Assembly (NCBI GenBank): GCA_009937615.1
Contig: JAACFB010000005.1
Location: 1-64,000, forward strand
DNA: 64,000 nucleotides
Direction of reading: 5' to 3'
From: Gammaproteobacteria bacterium
GTDB taxonomy: Bacteria > Pseudomonadota > Gammaproteobacteria > Steroidobacterales > Woeseiaceae
Position 1 is the stretch's first letter; every line of letters begins with the position of its first letter. The translations under genes and the position numbers were made by a program. A model generated the notes under the pieces. The model was not told the origin of the DNA. It was given only the letters and a program-made list of their open reading frames with translations, and searched no databases. Of this stretch, positions 60,503 to 64,000 are shown one piece after another.

Positions 60503-62590
60503 ATGACCCCTGAGAGGAAAGACCTTGCCTCACCGCTGACCGTTCTTAGCGGGATCGGCCCCGCGCTTGCCGACAAGCTGGGCCGACTGAATCTTCATCG
60601 GGTCGAAGATCTCCTGTTCCTGTTGCCGCTGCGGTATGAAGATCGAACCCAGCTGGTCAAACTCGGTGCGCTCGAAGCAGGCAGTCGCTGCCTTGTGTCT
60701 GGTGAGGTCTTGCTCGCGGAAACCGTGTACCGCGGCCGCCGCAATCTGCTCGTTCGAATCGGTGATGGCAGCGGGCAGCTGACGCTGCGCTTTTTTCATT
60801 TCTCGCGTCAGCAGCAGGCTCAGTTCAAGCAAGGGGCTCGCCTGACCTGTTTTGGGGAGGTTCGCAAAGGTCCGGCCGGTCCGGAGATGATTCATCCGGA
60901 ATACCGGCTACTGCGAGATCACCAGGCAAACGCGGTTGACGATTCGCTGACGCCTGTTTATCCCGCGACGGAAGGCGTCCAGCAAGGCCGGCTGCGCAAC
61001 CTGACGGAGCAGGCGCTACATATCATGCGCCAGTCCCCGCCGGCCGAACTGTTACCGCGTGATGTTCGCGATGCGCTCGACCTGCCTTTGCTCGTGGACG
61101 CCATCGTGTACCTGCACCGTCCGCCAGCTGATGCGGACGTCACCTTGCTGCTCGCCGGCAAGCATCCGTGCCAGCTGCGGCTGGCGTTCGAAGAACTCCT
61201 GGCGCACTACCTTTCGCTTCGCAAGCTGCGCGCCGTCGCTGAATCGGAGCCTGCGCAACCACTTATCGGCGGACGCGAGGTCAGCGACGCTTTCATCGCC
61301 GCGCTGCCGTTCCAGCTGACCGCAGCGCAGCGACGCGTCACCGAAGAGATCCTGGCCGACATGGCGCGGCCTCATCCGATGATGCGCCTGATACAGGGTG
61401 ACGTCGGCTCCGGCAAGACCATCGTCGCCGCGATCGCCTGCCTCAATGCGATTGCCTGCGATGTGCAGGCGGCAATCATGGCGCCGACGGAGTTGCTTGC
61501 CGAACAACACTGGCGCAGTTTCACCGCCTGGTTCGAACCGCTGGGCATCCGCTCGGCGTGGCTGAGCGGCAGCCAGCGCGCAGCGGCCCGGCGAGAAGCT
61601 CTCGAATCCATTGCCGATGGAGACGCACAGCTCGTCGTCGGCACACATGCACTTTTCCAGGAGGGCGTTAATTTCCACAACCTGGCGCTGGTCGTCATCG
61701 ATGAGCAACACCGTTTCGGAGTGCACCAGCGTATGGCGTTGCGCGAAAAGGGCGTCAGTGACCATGGCCATCCACATCAGCTGGTGATGACTGCCACGCC
61801 GATTCCACGGACGCTGGCTATGGCTGCCTACGCGGACCTCGACACATCGGTGATCGACGAGTTGCCGCCGGGACGCAAACCGGTCGCAACGATAGCGCTG
61901 CCCGAGACGCGCCGCGACGAGGTCATCGAGCGCGTGCGATCAGCCTGCCTCGCAGGTCAGCAGGCCTACTGGGTATGCCCGCTTATCGAGGAGTCGGACG
62001 TGCTGGATTACGAAGCAGCCGAGGTCAGGTACGAGCTCCTTGCCAGCGCCCTGCCGGAAATACGTGTGGGGCTGGTCCACGGGCGCATGCGGCCGGCTGA
62101 AAAAGAGCAGGGCATGCGCGCCTTCAAGGACGGACAGATACAGCTCCTGGTCGCGACGACGGTCATTGAGGTCGGTGTCGATGTGCCGAATGCGAGCCTG
62201 ATGATCGTCGAAAATGCAGAACGCATGGGCTTGTCACAGCTTCACCAGTTACGCGGTCGCGTTGGCCGCGGCGCAAAGCAGAGCCACTGTGTATTGGTAT
62301 ACAAACCTCCGCTCGGTCAACTTGCGAGGGAAAGGCTCGCTGTGTTGCGTGACTCGAATGACGGTTTCGTCGTCGCGCAGAGGGACCTGGAGCTGCGCGG
62401 TCCGGGCGAGTTACTGGGCACGCGCCAGACGGGGCTGCCCGACTATCGGATCGCGGATCTTGCTCGCGATGCAAAGCTGATGCCGCAGGTGCAGATCGCT
62501 GCGGAATCGATGCAGCGCAATGCCCCGGACAAAGCAGCAGCGATCGTCCGTCGCTGGCTCGGTGATGCCGGGCGCTATGGCAAAGTATGA
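60503..62590 (+). CDS. recG: ATP-dependent DNA helicase RecG
   Basis: Branch-migrating helicase for stalled forks. The 695-residue protein has the N-terminal wedge domain with GIGPALADKLGRLNLHRVEDLLF, an OB fold, helicase motif I GDVGSGKTIVA, motif II IDEQHRFGVHQR (DEQH, as in RecG), TATPIPRTLA, motif V/VI VATTVIEVGVDVPNA and HQLRGRVGRGAKQSHC, and the C-terminal GTRQTGLPDYRIAD. Length matches the family. Confidence 0.97.
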   Translation: MTPERKDLASPLTVLSGIGPALADKLGRLNLHRVEDLLFLLPLRYEDRTQLVKLGALEAGSRCLVSGEVLLAETVYRGRRNLLVRIGDGSGQLTLRFFHFSRQQQAQFKQGARLTCFGEVRKGPAGPEMIHPEYRLLRDHQANAVDDSLTPVYPATEGVQQGRLRNLTEQALHIMRQSPPAELLPRDVRDALDLPLLVDAIVYLHRPPADADVTLLLAGKHPCQLRLAFEELLAHYLSLRKLRAVAESEPAQPLIGGREVSDAFIAALPFQLTAAQRRVTEEILADMARPHPMMRLIQGDVGSGKTIVAAIACLNAIACDVQAAIMAPTELLAEQHWRSFTAWFEPLGIRSAWLSGSQRAAARREALESIADGDAQLVVGTHALFQEGVNFHNLALVVIDEQHRFGVHQRMALREKGVSDHGHPHQLVMTATPIPRTLAMAAYADLDTSVIDELPPGRKPVATIALPETRRDEVIERVRSACLAGQQAYWVCPLIEESDVLDYEAAEVRYELLASALPEIRVGLVHGRMRPAEKEQGMRAFKDGQIQLLVATTVIEVGVDVPNASLMIVENAERMGLSQLHQLRGRVGRGAKQSHCVLVYKPPLGQLARERLAVLRDSNDGFVVAQRDLELRGPGELLGTRQTGLPDYRIADLARDAKLMPQVQIAAESMQRNAPDKAAAIVRRWLGDAGRYGKV

Positions 62591-62639
62591 ACGTAACGGG
62601 CCGCCACATCCTCCGGCAGGTTCTGGTAATTTTACGCTG

Positions 62640-63539
62640 ATGAAAAATCCTTTCGCCACGCTGCTGCCGCCGACCGTCATCACCCAGGTCCGCAATTACG
62701 GCAAGCTCATGCGCGTTGATAAACCCGTCGGCATCTGGTTGCTGCTCTGGCCGACGTTGTGGGCGCTCTGGCTCGCGGGCGAGGGGCATCCCGACCAGGG
62801 CCTGTTTGTCGTATTCGTGCTTGGCGTTTTTATCATGCGGTCCGCTGGCTGCGTGCTGAACGATTACGTCGATCGCAAGATCGACCCCTACGTCCAGCGA
62901 ACCCGAAACCGGCCGCTGGCGTCCGGCGCCGTTGCGCCGGCCGAAGCGCTGCTGCTGTTCGCGGCACTTGGACTGATAGCCATCGGCCTCGCAACGATGT
63001 TGAACCGGCCGGCGCAGCTCCTCGCGATTGTCGGCGCCGCCCTGACCATCGCGTACCCGTTCATCAAGCGCTTTGTTTCCATTCCGCAGTTTGTGCTCGG
63101 CGCAGCATTCGGCTGGGCGGTGCCAATGGCGTTCGCGGCGCAGACCGGCGAAACGCCTCAGCTCGCGTGGCTCGTATTCGGATCGGCTGTTATCTGGGCC
63201 GTGATTTACGACACCTTCTACGCCATGGTTGACCGTGAAGACGACCGTAAAATAGGCGTCCGATCCACGGCGATACTGTTCGGTGACGTCGACCTGTTCG
63301 TGATCGCGGGACTGCAGGCGCTGATGCTGCTCACCCTGATCCTGATCGGCATGAGCGCTGAACTCGGCTTCTGGTATTACGCGTCGGTCGCGGGTGCCGC
63401 CGGACTGATGGCTTATCACCAGTGGCTCGCACGCGATCGAAAGCCGGCGGCCTGCTTCGCGGCATTTCAGCACAATCACAATATCGGACTGCTCGTTTTC
63501 ATCGGTATCTTGCTGCACTACGCGTTCAGCAAAGCGTAA
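62640..63539 (+). CDS. ubiA: 4-hydroxybenzoate octaprenyltransferase
   Basis: Membrane prenyltransferase of ubiquinone synthesis. The 299-residue protein has about eight helices and both Asp-rich motifs: NDYVDRKIDPYVQRTRNRPLA at about 75-95 and DTFYAMVDREDDRKIGVRST at about 200-219. The start at 62640 gives MKNPFATLLPPTVITQVRNY; other in-frame starts lie inside the recG end. No ubiC lies near, so the 4-hydroxybenzoate source is elsewhere. Indicates an aerobic or at least ubiquinone-based respiratory chain. Confidence 0.95.
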   Translation: MKNPFATLLPPTVITQVRNYGKLMRVDKPVGIWLLLWPTLWALWLAGEGHPDQGLFVVFVLGVFIMRSAGCVLNDYVDRKIDPYVQRTRNRPLASGAVAPAEALLLFAALGLIAIGLATMLNRPAQLLAIVGAALTIAYPFIKRFVSIPQFVLGAAFGWAVPMAFAAQTGETPQLAWLVFGSAVIWAVIYDTFYAMVDREDDRKIGVRSTAILFGDVDLFVIAGLQALMLLTLILIGMSAELGFWYYASVAGAAGLMAYHQWLARDRKPAACFAAFQHNHNIGLLVFIGILLHYAFSKA

Positions 63540-63558
63540 CCGCTCGTGGCTCGCGCGC

Positions 63559-64000
63559 TCACGGGCCCGCCCTGGCCAACGCCAGGACGCTGACGCTCTC
63601 CGCGCCCGCCGCCAGCACCGCGCCCGCGAGCTGCCGGCAGGTCTCCCCGGTTGTGATGACATCGTCCACGATCAGCACGTGCCGCGCCTCCATGTGGCCC
63701 CGCGCCTTGAACGCGGCGCGCAAGTTACGCGAGCGCTCAGCCGCCGACAGGCCGGACTGGTACGGCGTCGCCCTTGCGCGATGGAAACCGGTCAACACGG
63801 GCAACCCGCTCCGGCGTTGCAGCGGTTTGCACAGCTCCGCTGCCTGGTTGAACCCGCGGCTTGCGTGTCGCCGCCAGTGAAGGGGCACCGGCAGCAAGGC
63901 GTCGATGTCGGCCGGCAGTGAGGCTGCCGCAGCGCTAAGAATGGCGCCAAACGCCGGTACGTAATCGAGCCGGCGCCGAAACTTCAGCGCCTTGATCGCC
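63559..64000 (-). CDS. ComF family protein (cut by window edge)
   Basis: A frame of at least 146 codons enters from the right edge. Read from the edge it has AIKALKFRRRLDYVPAFGAIL, the ComF segment before the phosphoribosyltransferase domain, DIDALLPVPLHWRRHASRGFNQ, and the PRPP-binding HVLIVDDVITTGETCRQLAGA near the end. ComF/GntX proteins are PRTase-like and in some bacteria needed for DNA uptake; pilus genes in this window make that possible here. The N-terminal zinc finger, if present, lies outside the window. It is convergent with ubiA. Confidence 0.9.
   Translation of the reverse strand, partial: AIKALKFRRRLDYVPAFGAILSAAAASLPADIDALLPVPLHWRRHASRGFNQAAELCKPLQRRSGLPVLTGFHRARATPYQSGLSAAERSRNLRAAFKARGHMEARHVLIVDDVITTGETCRQLAGAVLAAGAESVSVLALARAGP

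Noticed and set aside
1..64000. tRNA genes, insertion sequences, prophage genes and CRISPR arrays
   Set aside because: Gaps are short and none shows a cloverleaf, transposase, integrase, terminal repeats or regularly spaced repeats.

Overview
The window is a GC-rich, gene-dense stretch of bacterial chromosome made almost entirely of core genes. The gene orders pilMNOPQ-aroK-aroB (with mrcA divergent from pilM), gmk-rpoZ-spoT-ridA-recG, ybbP-ybbA divergent from tesA, and rph-rdgB-hemW, together with YggX, YajQ and YcgN family proteins, point to a gammaproteobacterium. A lineage near Xanthomonadales or Woeseiales is possible but is inference. I see no tRNA, rRNA, insertion sequence, prophage or CRISPR array.

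Layout. 1-0.7 kb: a TIR-domain protein cut by the left edge. 0.9-5.1 kb: alanine dehydrogenase with a divergent Lrp-type regulator, then the ergothioneine pair egtB-egtD. 5-11 kb: yggX-mutY-SRPBCC protein, an AsmA-family protein, and an ECF sigma / anti-sigma / DUF4097 operon. 11.2-13.4 kb: a REC-like/PAS/GGDEF/EAL protein. 13.4-20.3 kb: an uninterrupted trpEGDCFBA operon with a DUF2007 gene at its end, preceded by an attenuator and a 20-codon leader containing a Trp-Pro-Trp run. 20.4-23.6 kb: an SLC13 permease and an uncharacterised protein that looks like a degenerate half of a ribonucleotide reductase large subunit. 23.7-31.4 kb: yajQ, ppc and small genes, including an iodotyrosine-deiodinase-like flavoprotein. 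31.4-37.2 kb: ABC exporter ybbA-ybbP, tesA, fadD. 37.3-42 kb: hemE-pyrF-dgt-aroB-aroK. 42-47 kb: type IV pilus assembly genes pilQPONM. 47.4-52.3 kb: mrcA, a small gene, gltA, rpmE. 52.6-55.8 kb: hemW-rdgB-rph-PP2C phosphatase. 55.9-63.5 kb: yicC-gmk-rpoZ-spoT-ridA-recG-ubiA. The right edge cuts a comF-like gene.

How the genes work together. The trp operon carries every step from chorismate to tryptophan and appears to sense charged tRNA-Trp through its leader. aroB and aroK feed the same pathway upstream. tesA and fadD release and activate fatty acids. Citrate synthase and PEP carboxylase feed the TCA cycle. SpoT beside rpoZ and gmk couples ppGpp metabolism to GTP supply and RNA polymerase. 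The most unusual items are the apparently leaderless trp leader/attenuator, the ribonucleotide-reductase-like protein, the deiodinase-like protein, a GGDEF protein whose EAL domain has lost catalytic residues, and paired DnaA boxes upstream of rpmE.
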